From positions 118,633 to 182,632 of the forward strand of contig CAXBEV010000006.1 of NCBI GenBank assembly GCA_963974935.1: a stretch of DNA of 64,000 nt. Reading direction: 5' to 3'. The notes below the pieces were generated by a model. It searched no databases, had not been told where the DNA came from, and saw only the letters and a program-made list of their open reading frames with translations. Below are positions 24,914-33,373 of the stretch, in pieces. Within the stretch, counting starts at the first letter, position 1. Each line of letters begins with the position of its first letter. The DNA comes from UBA4479 sp963974935. Lineage in GTDB: Bacteria; Pseudomonadota; Alphaproteobacteria; Rhodospirillales; Casp-alpha2. Position numbers and translations under genes: made by a program.

Positions 24914-26902
24914 TCACGCAAATTCCATGATCACTTGATCAACGGTCAGGCTGGCACCGGCCTCGGCTTTGATCTCGGACACCACACCGTCGCGTTCGGC
25001 GCGCAGCACGTTTTCCATCTTCATCGCTTCGACCACACACAGCTCTTCGCCGGCTTTAATTTCTTGGCCGGCCTCGACGGCGACCGACATCAACATACCT
25101 GGCATCGGTGACAGCAAAAGCTTTGACGTGTCCGGCGGCTCTTTGACCAGCATCAGCGCATTGTGCTGGGCGGTGTGCGGCGACAGCACCAAAGCATCGG
25201 CTTGGAAGCCGCCCTGGCTGATGATGTAGGCGACGGTCGAGCGTACGACCTGGAAGCACATCGCTTCGCCATCCATCTCGGCGCGGAACATCGGCTCGCC
25301 TAGCTGCCAGTCGGTTTTAACGACCATCGGCTTACCGTCGATGTTGAGGGCGACGGTGCCGTCGTCGGCATCAATGATCGTCACCTCAGCCTTATGATCC
25401 GCAAACGAGACGATCCAGTCCGAGCTCACCTTGCGGCTATGACCATTTTGCTGACCGGAAATTTGCGCGGCGCGGGATTGATAGGCTGCGTGCATGACGG
25501 CAGCGACGGCAAAAAACATGTGTGTATCTGCGGGCACGGTATCGGTGGGATTAAAACCGTCCGGATATTCTTCGGCGATAAAGTTGGTGGTTAGGCGACC
25601 TTCCAAGAATCTGGGATGGCTCATCAGCGCGTTCAAAAAAGCGATGTTGTGTTGCACGCCTTTGATCAGAAATTCGTCGAGCGCGCGCTGCATGCGTTTT
25701 GCCGCGCTGGCGCGATCCGGCCCATAGGTGATCAGCTTGGCGATCATCGGGTCGTAGTACATTGAAATTTCGCCGCCCTCATAGACACCGGTATCGACGC
25801 GAACGTCGTCTTCGGCGACCGGCGGGCGATAGCGCACCAAACGGCCGATGGACGGCAAGAAATTACGGAACGGGTCTTCGGCATAGACCCGACTTTCCAT
25901 CGCCCATCCGTTGAGCTTGATATCTTTTTGTTGAAACGGCAGCTTTTCACCGTCAGCGACACGAATCATGAGTTCCACCAGATCAAGACCGGTGATGTAT
26001 TCCGTCACCGGGTGTTCAACCTGCAGCCGCGTATTCATTTCTAAAAAGAAAAAGTTCTTATCTTTGTCGACGATAAACTCGACCGTGCCGGCGGAATGGT
26101 AGTCGACGGCAGCAGCCAACTGCACCGCCTGCTCACCCATCGCCTTTCGGGTTTTCTCGTCCAAAAACGGCGATGGCGCTTCTTCAATCACCTTTTGATG
26201 GCGACGCTGGATCGAGCATTCACGCTCGCCCAGATACACCGTGTTGCCGTGCTTGTCGGCAATGATTTGGATTTCGATGTGGCGCGGGTCTTCGATGAAT
26301 TTTTCCACGAATACGCGGTCGTCACCGAACGAAGATTTCGCTTCGTTGGTGGCACGCAAAAAGCCGTCTTTGGCTTCCTCGGCATTCCACGCGATCCGCA
26401 TGCCTTTGCCGCCGCCGCCTGCAGACGCCTTCAACATCACCGGATAGCCGATCTTGTCAGCGACTTTTACCGCTTCGGCGGCATCGGAAATCGCGTCCGG
26501 ATGGCCAGGCACGCAAGATACGTTGGCAGCGTTGGCGAGTTTCTTCGACGCGATCTTGTCGCCCATTGCAGTGATCGCTTTGGCGCCAGGCCCGATAAAC
26601 GCAACGCCGACCTTGTCGAGCGCTTCGGCGAATTTAGTATTTTCCGAGAGGAAGCCGTAGCCCGGGTGCACGGCCTCGGCGCCGGTCTGTTTGACCGCGT
26701 CCAATATGCGGTCAATCAGCAGGTAGCTCTCGTTGGTAGGCGCCGCGCCGATGTGCACGGCTTCGTCGGCCATTTGCACGTGCAAGGCATCTCGGTCGGC
26801 ATCGGAATAAACCGCGACCGTCGATATCCCCATGGCGCGCGCGGTCTTCATGACCCTACAAGCGATTTCACCACGGTTGGCAATCAGTATTTTCTTGAAC
26901 AT
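24914..26902 (-). CDS. pccA: Propionyl-CoA carboxylase alpha subunit (biotin-containing)
   Basis: 662 residues from ATG 26902, where MFKKILIANRGEIACRVM matches the family start. Biotin carboxylase domain (about 1-450, with KASAGGGGKGMRI and EMNTRLQVEHPVTEYI), a BT linker domain, and a C-terminal biotinyl domain with VVEAMKMEN. Distinguished from LiuD by the FNPTDTVP/HMFFAVAAVMHAAYQSRAAQ BT region typical of PccA. Works with PccB at 31049-32581 to make methylmalonyl-CoA. The mutase and epimerase are not in the window. Confidence 0.94.
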   Translation of the reverse strand: MFKKILIANRGEIACRVMKTARAMGISTVAVYSDADRDALHVQMADEAVHIGAAPTNESYLLIDRILDAVKQTGAEAVHPGYGFLSENTKFAEALDKVGVAFIGPGAKAITAMGDKIASKKLANAANVSCVPGHPDAISDAAEAVKVADKIGYPVMLKASAGGGGKGMRIAWNAEEAKDGFLRATNEAKSSFGDDRVFVEKFIEDPRHIEIQIIADKHGNTVYLGERECSIQRRHQKVIEEAPSPFLDEKTRKAMGEQAVQLAAAVDYHSAGTVEFIVDKDKNFFFLEMNTRLQVEHPVTEYITGLDLVELMIRVADGEKLPFQQKDIKLNGWAMESRVYAEDPFRNFLPSIGRLVRYRPPVAEDDVRVDTGVYEGGEISMYYDPMIAKLITYGPDRASAAKRMQRALDEFLIKGVQHNIAFLNALMSHPRFLEGRLTTNFIAEEYPDGFNPTDTVPADTHMFFAVAAVMHAAYQSRAAQISGQQNGHSRKVSSDWIVSFADHKAEVTIIDADDGTVALNIDGKPMVVKTDWQLGEPMFRAEMDGEAMCFQVVRSTVAYIISQGGFQADALVLSPHTAQHNALMLVKEPPDTSKLLLSPMPGMLMSVAVEAGQEIKAGEELCVVEAMKMENVLRAERDGVVSEIKAEAGASLTVDQVIMEFA

Positions 26903-26976
26903 CGTCCTATTGTTCCCCTGCCCCACTTTATGCGCTTATTCGGACTGTTGCTTACCTCGTTTTGTACAATTTCACC

Positions 26977-27210
26977 TCAGCGCTTCATGAGACCGTCAAA
27001 CAGCCCCATTACCCAGGCCACATGCAGAGCCAACACACTGCCCCAGCCGACCATCGGCAAAACGAACCAGGGGTCTTCGGGGCTGAGGAAATAATTCAGC
27101 GGTACCAAGGCTACCATGACGACAAAATATCCGAGCAAATGCAGCACGAATCCATGTAGGCGATGGCGCGCTTGGGGCGTCTTTTCGTCGTCAGGTGTCA
27201 CGGTCATCAT
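26977..27210 (-). CDS. Small two-helix (2TM) membrane protein
   Basis: 77 residues. Two hydrophobic segments (about 20-41 and 47-70) and the block FVVMVALVPLNYFLSPEDPWF match the 2TM domain seen in many small proteins and sensor kinases. There is no catalytic residue pattern. It lies between the aldolase-family gene and pccA with short gaps. Function unknown. Confidence 0.7.
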   Translation of the reverse strand: MMTVTPDDEKTPQARHRLHGFVLHLLGYFVVMVALVPLNYFLSPEDPWFVLPMVGWGSVLALHVAWVMGLFDGLMKR

Positions 27211-27219
27211 TGCGTATCA

Positions 27220-27975
27220 TCAATCTCGATAATCAGGCTCGTCCACATCTAAGATATCCATAATCCCACGAAGATGTTTGTCGACCAAGGGCAGATAATC
27301 ATCCCATTGCCGCGCCGTCTTTTCGGCGACCTCAGCAGAGACCGGGTTTAGCGGTTGGCCACTGGCATAGGCAAGCATTTGCGTTTCGCACGCGCGCTCC
27401 AAAAAATACATGCTGTCGAAGGCTTCGGCGACAGTATCACCGATGGTCAACACACCATGATTGCCCATCATCATCACTTTTTTATCGCCGAGCACGCCCG
27501 GCAGGCGCTCGGCCTCTTCGCCCAAGCCCATACCATCGAACCCGAAATCATAAGCGACGCGCTGATAGAACCGCATGCACGTCTGCTCAATCGGCAAGAT
27601 CGTCGGGTCTTTGAGTGTCGAGAGCGCCGTCGCATAGCGCGGGTGCAGATGCAGAATGCAGCGCGCATGAGGCAGTTTGCGGTGCATTGCACCGTGGATC
27701 GCAATCGCGGTCGGGTCCAAGCGATCATCTTCGTGATCAATATCATCTGCGTTGATCCGCAGCAGATCACTGGCTCGCATTTTCGAAAAATGCACCCCGA
27801 ACGGATTCATCAAGAATTGCCGAGCATCGTTCGAGACCGCAAAACTGATGTGGTTGGCGATGCCCTCATGCAGGCCGATGCGTGCGAACCAACGGAACGC
27901 TGCGGCCAATTCAACCCTGGCCTGCACCTCGAAATCGGACGCATTCAATGAGGTAACATTCGCATGAGTATCCAT
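27220..27975 (-). CDS. Class II aldolase/adducin family protein
   Basis: 251 residues from the ATG at 27975, which has AAGGAAA 6 nt ahead; earlier in-frame codons lack this. Zinc-binding motifs: HLHPRYATALSTL and the later GNHGVLTIG. The family includes fuculose- and ribulose-phosphate aldolases, and related proteins of unknown substrate. Upstream AT-rich DNA probably holds the promoter. The substrate cannot be read from the sequence. Confidence 0.85.
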   Translation of the reverse strand: MDTHANVTSLNASDFEVQARVELAAAFRWFARIGLHEGIANHISFAVSNDARQFLMNPFGVHFSKMRASDLLRINADDIDHEDDRLDPTAIAIHGAMHRKLPHARCILHLHPRYATALSTLKDPTILPIEQTCMRFYQRVAYDFGFDGMGLGEEAERLPGVLGDKKVMMMGNHGVLTIGDTVAEAFDSMYFLERACETQMLAYASGQPLNPVSAEVAEKTARQWDDYLPLVDKHLRGIMDILDVDEPDYRD

Positions 27976-28208
27976 CGAGGATTTCCTTTTTAGGCACGAA
28001 ATTAAAGGATTTTTGGTGACCATCATGCCAACACTGAATAATTTTTCACGGAATCGCAAGAAGATGCAAAATGCTCACATTTTACGCGGCCCAAAACGGA
28101 TATAGACACGTAAAGCATTATGTTGTTTTTGAGGCAGCAAAAGGCCATACACGCGGAACCACCTTAATAACCAATGATTTTTTCAAAAACGAACGTAAAA
28201 TGGAATAA

Positions 28209-29132
28209 ATGACAGGCAGGCAAATGGCAGAGTTAAACCCAGATATCGTCGCCCAGGAAAACTGGGAACTCATTATTGAGAGCCTAGACCGATTATCCGA
28301 AGGCATTACCATTATCGACCGCGACGATAAACTCGTACTGTATAATATGCGCGCTGCCGAATATCTGGGCATTACCGACGACATTAACGTCGGGGTTTCG
28401 CTTAATGACTTGATGGGTATTAAGAAAAAAGACGGCAAAATCGATCCGGGCTCGTTGCTGATGCAACAGCTTGATGCATCGCGCGAGAACAAGCCGCAAT
28501 TCTTTGAACGCGAGATCGAAGGCGACCGCATCCTCAGCGTCCGCGCCAACCCCATCCCAGGCGGCGGCGTGATCACGCTTTACACCGACATAACCGAACG
28601 TAAGGCCTTCGAACGGCGCCTGATCGAAATGGCAACGCGCGACGAGTTGACGGGCCTTGTGAACCGGCGTGAGTTCTTCACCCTCGCCCACCACGAAGAA
28701 GAACGCGCGAAGCGCGAAGGTCACATCGTTAGCGTGATGATGATCGATGCGGATTACTTCAAAAAGATCAACGATACCTATGGACACGCAGCAGGCGACG
28801 ACGTGCTGCGAAATTTGGCCGACAACTGCCGGAAGATTTTCCGAAAGACCGATGTGGTCGGGCGCTACGGCGGCGAAGAATTCTCGGTCATCCTGCCGGG
28901 TGCGCAAGTCGACATGGCCAAAGTTATTGCCGAGCGATTGCGCAAAGCCATCGAGGAAAGCGTCGTCAAAAGCGACAAAGGCGACATCACGTATACGGTC
29001 AGCATTGGCATCGCCAGTGACATCGGTCGCGCGGTCAAAGTCGAAGAACTTCTCGACCGCGCCGACCGCGCGCTCTACACCGCCAAAGCCCAAGGCCGCA
29101 ACCGCACCATCTTTGATACGGAGATTCCATAA
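28209..29132 (+). CDS. PAS-GGDEF diguanylate cyclase
   Basis: 307 residues, cytoplasmic. The N-terminal PAS fold (about 12-130, ending ITLYTDITERKAFE) precedes a GGDEF domain beginning MATRDELTGLVNRREFF. The active site RYGGEEFSVILPG is intact, followed by the GRNRTIF end. ATG at 28224 is an alternative start with AGGCAGG ahead. The stop is 3 nt before the carbamoylase gene, implying a shared transcript. Confidence 0.9.
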   Translation: MTGRQMAELNPDIVAQENWELIIESLDRLSEGITIIDRDDKLVLYNMRAAEYLGITDDINVGVSLNDLMGIKKKDGKIDPGSLLMQQLDASRENKPQFFEREIEGDRILSVRANPIPGGGVITLYTDITERKAFERRLIEMATRDELTGLVNRREFFTLAHHEEERAKREGHIVSVMMIDADYFKKINDTYGHAAGDDVLRNLADNCRKIFRKTDVVGRYGGEEFSVILPGAQVDMAKVIAERLRKAIEESVVKSDKGDITYTVSIGIASDIGRAVKVEELLDRADRALYTAKAQGRNRTIFDTEIP

Positions 29133-29135
29133 ACG

Positions 29136-30083
29136 ATGCCTCGCGCCCTAACCCTTGCAGTTGCACAATCCGGCCCCGTGCAAAAAGCGGATTCACGTGA
29201 AGCAACGCTGGAGCGGCTTTGCGTAATGCTACGCGACGCCGCCCAACAAGGCGCAGACGTGGTGGTCTTTACCGAACTTGCGCTGACCACGTTTTTTCCC
29301 CGCTGGTACGCCGAAGACCGGACCGAAATGGCGCATTGGTTTGAAACCCAAATGCCCGGCCCGAATACGCAACCGCTTTTTGACCTAGCCCGCGATCTCG
29401 GCGTCGGCTTTTATTTGGGTTATGCCGAGCAGACCGCGGACGGTCATCACTTCAATACCTCGATCTTGGTCGATAAGGCCGGCAACACCGTCGGCAAATA
29501 TCGCAAAGTCCACCTGCCCGGCCATCTCGAATTCGACCCCGACCGAAGCTTTCAACATTTAGAAAAACGCTATTTTGAGCCAGGTAACTTGGGCTTCCCT
29601 GTATGGGCGACGGACGGTTTCGGCGTGCCGGCGAACCTCGGCATGTGCATCTGCAACGACCGACGCTGGCCGGAAACGTTTCGGGTCATGGGACTGCAAA
29701 GTGTGGAACTGGTGATGCTCGGATACAACACGCCGTCGGCGAATTCGCAGGATGCCGACGAAAGCATCGAGCAACGCAAGTTTCACAATCGTCTAACCCT
29801 GCAGGCCGGCGCCTACCAAAATTCAACCTTCGTCGCCGCCGCTGCAAAATCGGGCAGCGAAGATGGTCATCATCTGTTTGCGGAAAGCTGCATCGTCGCG
29901 CCCACTGGCGAACTACTTGCGGTGACCGAAACCGAAGATGACGAGGTGATCTTGGCGCAAATCGACTTGGATGATACCGCATTCGGCAAGACCAGCGTGT
30001 TCGATTTTGCCCGTCACCGCCGGATTGAGCACTACGGATCGATCACCGACCAAACCGGCGCAACGCCGCCGAAAGGTATTTAA
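29136..30083 (+). CDS. N-carbamoyl-D-amino-acid hydrolase
   Basis: 315 residues, nitrilase superfamily. Closely follows the D-carbamoylase pattern: FTELALTTFFPRW with Glu47, KYRKVHLPGH with Lys124 and MCICNDRRWPET with Cys173 form the catalytic triad. KRYFEPGNLGFPV and SCIVAPTGE are further family blocks. It hydrolyses N-carbamoyl-D-amino acids to D-amino acids, CO2 and ammonia. No hydantoinase or racemase is nearby. It is directly behind a diguanylate cyclase gene. Confidence 0.9.
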   Translation: MPRALTLAVAQSGPVQKADSREATLERLCVMLRDAAQQGADVVVFTELALTTFFPRWYAEDRTEMAHWFETQMPGPNTQPLFDLARDLGVGFYLGYAEQTADGHHFNTSILVDKAGNTVGKYRKVHLPGHLEFDPDRSFQHLEKRYFEPGNLGFPVWATDGFGVPANLGMCICNDRRWPETFRVMGLQSVELVMLGYNTPSANSQDADESIEQRKFHNRLTLQAGAYQNSTFVAAAAKSGSEDGHHLFAESCIVAPTGELLAVTETEDDEVILAQIDLDDTAFGKTSVFDFARHRRIEHYGSITDQTGATPPKGI

Positions 30084-30218
30084 ATCAATATCTTATTTGG
30101 CACAGCCAAGCTGACTAGGCGGCCCGTTCTTTTTGCCTTAAGATAGCCAAAAAGTCGTCATAATAAGATGGCATCATAATTTGGGACGGGCATCATGCTC
30201 GCTTGGGGAGATATAGCC

Positions 30219-30809
30219 ATGTCGGCAAACGACGTGACCTTTAGGCCCGCCACACGCGCAGATGTGCACGTGATCGCGGCTCTATTCAGAATTTCATCAG
30301 AAGGCGTCGCGGACTATCTCTGGTCGACGCTGAAGGGTCCCGAGTTCGAGGGGCTTGACCTAGTTGATATCGGCGCGCTTCGCTATGGTCGCGAGGGCGT
30401 CGATTTTTCGTATCAAAACTGCGACATCGCCGAGATTGACGGCGAACCCGTCGGCATGCTGCATGCATACCCCATGGGCGATGACGTCGGCCACGTGGAT
30501 GATGATATTGACCCCGTACTGCGCCCTTATGCCGAATTGGAAGAACCGAGAAGCTTATACGTTTCCGGCCTCGCCTTGTTCGACGATTACCGTGGCAGCG
30601 GCATCGGCACTCGGCTGCTGGACTTTGCCTACAAACGTACGCGCGCCGAAGGCCTTAAGAAAATCAACCTGCTTTGCTTTGAGCAGAATCAAGGCGCCTA
30701 TCGTTTATATAAACGTGAAGGCTTCAAAGACGCAGCCCGTCGCGCCGTCGTGCCCCACCCGATGATCCACAACACCGGCGACGTGGTGCTGATGGTGCGC
30801 GAAAACTAA
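30219..30809 (+). CDS. GNAT family N-acetyltransferase
   Basis: 196 residues from ATG 30219, preferred for GGGGAG 8 nt before it. GNAT fold with the acetyl-CoA loop DDYRGSGIGTRLLDFAYKR and the terminal EQNQGAYRLYKREGFKDAAR. The substrate is unknown. It stands alone, with an upstream AT-rich gap of about 135 bp. Confidence 0.88.
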   Translation: MSANDVTFRPATRADVHVIAALFRISSEGVADYLWSTLKGPEFEGLDLVDIGALRYGREGVDFSYQNCDIAEIDGEPVGMLHAYPMGDDVGHVDDDIDPVLRPYAELEEPRSLYVSGLALFDDYRGSGIGTRLLDFAYKRTRAEGLKKINLLCFEQNQGAYRLYKREGFKDAARRAVVPHPMIHNTGDVVLMVREN

Positions 30810-30833
30810 GAGCGCGTTCAGTCTTCGCGTCAT

Positions 30834-30871
30834 GATTCCGGATAAAGCCGATAGCCTTTCCGGGAAGTTGC
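30834..30871. repeat. Partial family A element
   Basis: A 38-bp stretch reading CCGGATAAAGCC...CTTTCCGGGAAGTTGC resembles the reverse complement of the left part of the element at 4044-4146 (CAGATAAGTCC...CTTTCCGGGAAGTCGC). It lies immediately downstream of the GNAT gene and can fold into a hairpin. Confidence 0.4.
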
Positions 30872-30904
30872 AGATATTTTTCAAGTCGCCATTATTCCTA
30901 ACTG

Positions 30905-31000
30905 CGTCATCCTGAACTTGATTCAGAATCCACGGTTACCCCGGCACGGAAGCTTGGGTGTTCGCACAACGGTAGATCCTGAATCAAGTTCAGGATGACA
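30905..31000. repeat. Inverted-repeat intergenic element, family C (copy 2)
   Basis: A 96-bp element with perfect 21-bp arms GTCATCCTGAACTTGATTCA(G) mirrored at its right end. The arms match those of the copy at 22487-22586. It separates the convergent GNAT and pccB genes. Confidence 0.8.
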
Positions 31001-31048
31001 CATCAGGCGGGTTCAGGGTACCGACTTACGACAAGCCGCACGCCAACA

Positions 31049-32581
31049 CTAAAGCGGAATGTTGTCGTGTTTTTTCCAGGGGTTTTGCAGGTTCTTTGTT
31101 TTCAGCATGCGGAGCGACTTGCATAAGCGCTTACGGGTTGCGTGCGGCATGATCACATCATCAATGAAACCGCGCGCGCCGGCAATGAACGGGTTGGCAA
31201 AACGGGTGCGGTATTCTTCGGTGCGCTTAGCGATTTTATCGGCGTCACCAATATCGCCCCGGAAGATAATCTCAACCGCGCCCTTCGGACCCATCACCGC
31301 GATTTCGGCAGACGGCCAGGCGAAGTTCACGTCGCCGCGCAGATGCTTTGAACTCATCACGTCGTAAGCGCCGCCATAGGCTTTGCGCGTGATCACAGTG
31401 ACTTTCGGCACCGTCGCTTCGGCGTACGCAAACAGCAGTTTGGCGCCATGCTTGATGATGCCGTTAAATTCCTGAGAGGTGCCCGGCAAGAAGCCAGGCA
31501 CGTCGACGAACGTCATGATCGGAATATTGAAGCAGTCACAAAAGCGTACGAAACGAGCGGCTTTCTTCGACGAGTCGATATCCAAGCACCCGGCCAACAC
31601 CATCGGCTGGTTGGCGACGATACCCACCGTTGAACCTTCCATGCGCGCGAAGCCGATCAAAATATTGCCGGCATAATTGGGCTGCAATTCAAAGAAGTCC
31701 CCTTCGTCGACAACCTTGGTGATCAACTCCTTCATGTCGTAAGGCTTGTTCGCGTTGTCGGGGATCAAGGTGTCGAGCGACATCTCGATGCGATCGTGGG
31801 CATCGGGGGTCGGACGGTGCGGCGGTTGCTCGGTGTTGTTGGCCGGCAAGAAGTCGATAAAGCGGCGCAGATACAACAGGGCTTCCATGTCGTTCACGAA
31901 CGCGCGGTCGGCGACGCCGGACTTGGTGGTATGGGTGATCGCACCACCCAATTCTTCGGCCGTCACGGTTTCATGGGTAACGGTTTTGACCACATCGGGA
32001 CCGGTCACGAACATGTAGCTGGTGTCTTCGACCATGAAAATAAAGTCGGTCATTGACGGCGAATAAACGGCCCCACCGGCGCACGGCCCCATGATCATAG
32101 AAATCTGCGGCACCACGCCGGAGGCCAACACGTTACGCTGAAATACTTCGGCGTAGCCCGCCAAGCTGTCGACGCCTTCTTGAATGCGCGCGCCACCGGA
32201 ATCGTTAAGACCGATCACCGGCGCACCGACCTTCATCGCCTGATCCATAATTTTGCAGATTTTATTGGCGTGGCTTTCCGACAACGAACCACCGAACACG
32301 GTAAAATCTTGCGAGAACACGAACACCAAGCGCCCATTCACGGTGCCGTGCCCGGTGACGACGCCGTCGCCGGGGGTTTGCGTTTCCTGCATCTCGAACT
32401 CGGTACAACGATGCTCGACAAACATGTCCCATTCTTCGAACGAGTCCTGATCCAAAAACACATCGATGCGTTCGCGCGCCGTCAGCTTACCCTTGGCGTG
32501 TTGCGAGTCGATCCGCTTTTGACCACCACCAAGGCGCGCGCGTTTGCGGCGCTCTTCAAGTTCGGCAATGATTTCCTGCAT
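31049..32581 (-). CDS. pccB: Propionyl-CoA carboxylase beta subunit
   Basis: 510 residues from ATG 32581 with GGGGAG 7 nt ahead. Carboxyltransferase fold: GLNDSGGARIQEGVDSLAGY, MGPCAGGAVYSPSMTDF in the N-half; FVDVPGFLPGTSQE, TRKAYGGAYDVMSSKHLRGD in the C-half; family start ELEERRKRARLGGG. Together with PccA it makes (S)-methylmalonyl-CoA. The two subunit genes are separated by about 4 kb of unrelated genes. Confidence 0.95.
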   Translation of the reverse strand: MQEIIAELEERRKRARLGGGQKRIDSQHAKGKLTARERIDVFLDQDSFEEWDMFVEHRCTEFEMQETQTPGDGVVTGHGTVNGRLVFVFSQDFTVFGGSLSESHANKICKIMDQAMKVGAPVIGLNDSGGARIQEGVDSLAGYAEVFQRNVLASGVVPQISMIMGPCAGGAVYSPSMTDFIFMVEDTSYMFVTGPDVVKTVTHETVTAEELGGAITHTTKSGVADRAFVNDMEALLYLRRFIDFLPANNTEQPPHRPTPDAHDRIEMSLDTLIPDNANKPYDMKELITKVVDEGDFFELQPNYAGNILIGFARMEGSTVGIVANQPMVLAGCLDIDSSKKAARFVRFCDCFNIPIMTFVDVPGFLPGTSQEFNGIIKHGAKLLFAYAEATVPKVTVITRKAYGGAYDVMSSKHLRGDVNFAWPSAEIAVMGPKGAVEIIFRGDIGDADKIAKRTEEYRTRFANPFIAGARGFIDDVIMPHATRKRLCKSLRMLKTKNLQNPWKKHDNIPL

Positions 32582-32647
32582 CGGTGTCTCCCCTATTATT
32601 CCCCTGGCTTGCCCCCACACGCAGCCGTTGGGTTATCATGGCAAAAA

Positions 32648-33370
32648 TTAGCTGCGGTGCAAGGCGAGGTAGCGATCCGCTGCCGCGATGTCGACGCGGA
32701 GCGCCTGCAAGCGGATTTCCGCCTCGCGGTCCAGACCCCACAATTCTTTTTGATAATCCTCGTCCAGCTGCGCCGCTTCGGTCGCGGCGTCGACGTCCAA
32801 CGCGCCTTCGACCACGGCCAGCGCCAGTACGACCGAGTTGGTCGCCTGCGTCAGCACCGAGACCACCGCCAGTTCGTGTGGATCATATGGGCGCAGCATC
32901 TCTGCAACCCGGTCCAGCGCGGCTTGATCTTGTGGGGTCGGCAAGATCGACGTGGTGACGGCCAACTGAACGCTGTGGGATTCCGCCAGCCAGTCCAACG
33001 CCGGCTGCCAATGCTTGGCCTGACGTTCGGCCAAGTCCGCCGGTGTCTCAGCGCGATAGCACACCAGATCGGTTTCGGCGTAGCGCGCGATGCCTTTTTC
33101 AATTTCGGCACGCTCAGCCGCTACGCGCTCAATCGCCGTGCAGGCAATCTGCGTCAGCGGCATGGTGTGCGGGCGGATATGCTCCGCTTGCGCGTCCCAC
33201 TCGTCGGCAATCGCGGCTGCTAAGGGCGCTGTTTGCACGGCAAGATCAAGCCTGCCCGGCGTCTTCACCGGGCGCCCGTCCAAGGTCACACTATACGGCG
33301 CCGTGTCACCCTGCACGCTGACCGTTTCGTAGAACCGTCGGCGCAAACCGGCGGTTTTATCATCGGCCAT
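32648..33370 (-). CDS. ATP12-family F1-ATPase assembly chaperone
   Basis: 240 residues. The start FYETVSVQGDTAPYSVTLDGRPVKTP and the block AAAIADEWDAQAEHIRPHTMPLTQ define the ATP12 family, which holds the ATP synthase alpha subunit during F1 assembly in mitochondria and alphaproteobacteria. It sits 66 nt before pccB and 3 nt behind the AsmA gene. The HAD/ATP12 neighbourhood is usual in alphaproteobacteria. Confidence 0.92.
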   Translation of the reverse strand: MADDKTAGLRRRFYETVSVQGDTAPYSVTLDGRPVKTPGRLDLAVQTAPLAAAIADEWDAQAEHIRPHTMPLTQIACTAIERVAAERAEIEKGIARYAETDLVCYRAETPADLAERQAKHWQPALDWLAESHSVQLAVTTSILPTPQDQAALDRVAEMLRPYDPHELAVVSVLTQATNSVVLALAVVEGALDVDAATEAAQLDEDYQKELWGLDREAEIRLQALRVDIAAADRYLALHRS

Positions 33371-33373
33371 GGC

